In this document: positions 63,818-64,000 of the stretch, in pieces
How the letters are laid out: every line of letters starts with the position of its first letter
Numbering within the stretch: position 1 is the first letter of the stretch
Translations under genes and position numbers: made by a program
NCBI GenBank assembly: GCA_024230435.1
Contig: JAAERL010000137.1
Coordinates: 1 to 64,000 of the forward strand
Direction: 5' to 3'
DNA: 64,000 nt
Source: Desulfobacteraceae bacterium
GTDB taxonomy: Bacteria > Desulfobacterota > Desulfobacteria > Desulfobacterales > Desulfosarcinaceae
The notes under the pieces: generated by a model
The model's input: only the letters and a program-made list of their open reading frames with translations
What the model was told of the DNA's origin: nothing
Database searches by the model: none

Positions 63818-63845
63818 ATGGGCAAGACTCTCCTTTTTTCAACCA

Positions 63846-64000
63846 TCAGGGCGCAGCCGGTTTTACTTTAGACGGTTTGCTGAACACGAGCTGAGACGGT
63901 TGGCCTGCAACCCTGTCCAGTATTCGGTTCAAAGCAAGGCTGGCTTGATCTATGTGATTTATAGTAATCAAAGCCTGGCGCTGGAGAGCGCCCATTTGAC
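63846..64000 (-). CDS. Partial MCE/MlaD-family protein, C-terminus
   Basis: The minus-strand frame running off the window edge ends ALNRILDRVAGQPSQLVFSK then PSKVKPAAP and TGA at 63846. The L-x-RILDxxxxxPxxL-FSxPP pattern is the tail of MCE (MlaD/PqiB) proteins that tether lipid transport between membranes. Only about 51 residues are visible; the ABC ATPase and permease would lie beyond the window. Confidence 0.65.
   Translation of the reverse strand, partial: QMGALQRQALITINHIDQASLALNRILDRVAGQPSQLVFSKPSKVKPAAP

Overview
The window looks like chromosome of a motile, Gram-negative anaerobe of the Desulfobacterota, probably near the Desulfobacterales. This is inferred from gene content: a CheX/CheD-type chemotaxis operon, a short ThiC with a TPP riboswitch, UPF0210/ACT pair, DHH-CBS protein, outer-membrane barrel, MCE-type lipid transport, and no oxygen-respiration genes. 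No rRNA or tRNA was recognised, so placement below phylum is a guess.

Layout. 1-3.9 kb: two tandem secreted paralogues sharing a C-terminal domain with HTGHG and WATC motifs, suggestive of a clan CD (caspase/gingipain-like) cysteine peptidase; the first, cut by the window edge, carries near-identical 75-bp repeats coding a Cys/Asp-rich 25-residue unit, the second a PPC-like domain. 3.9-5.7 kb: rhomboid protease and aldo/keto reductase. 6.2-12.9 kb: chemotaxis operon cheW-cheA-cheD-cheY-cheX-cheB-cheY-cheR behind a consensus sigma-54 promoter. 13.4-16 kb: an SDR with a substituted active site and a large exported protein. 16-19.1 kb: a graveyard of fragments (transposase pieces, an IscB N-terminus with its omega-RNA, a Fis-type HTH, a chemoreceptor signalling domain). 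19.1-31.8 kb: housekeeping and accessory genes (porin-like barrel, PilZ, cyclophilin, radical SAM, PatB, AcuI-like reductase, ABC exporter, UPF0210/ACT, DHH-CBS).

31.9-42.6 kb is the most interesting part: a complete PfaC-type polyunsaturated fatty acid synthase subunit (KS, chain-length factor, four hot-dog dehydratase modules) directly followed on the same strand by oleA, oleB, oleC and oleD, the head-to-head hydrocarbon pathway. The partners PfaA, PfaB and PfaD are not in the window. I infer a dedicated polyene-hydrocarbon locus in which the polyunsaturated acyl maker and the condensation/decarboxylation machinery are physically linked.

43-64 kb: ComEA-like protein, AT-rich glycosyltransferase, M49-like metallopeptidase whose stop codon lies in a solo omega-RNA-like sequence, PAS histidine kinase, DAHP synthase behind a leader that looks like a ribosome-mediated attenuator (Tyr-rich leader peptide plus terminator), parvulin foldase, DarP, HemW, ThiC with TPP riboswitch, FliK-like and FlhB-like genes, phosphoglucose isomerase, and MCE transport components.

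Scattered across the window are five copies of a 170-190 bp MITE-like element with TA-flanked inverted ends, one 124-bp element with perfect 17-bp inverted ends, and shorter dispersed repeats. They sit between genes and in one case supply a stop codon.
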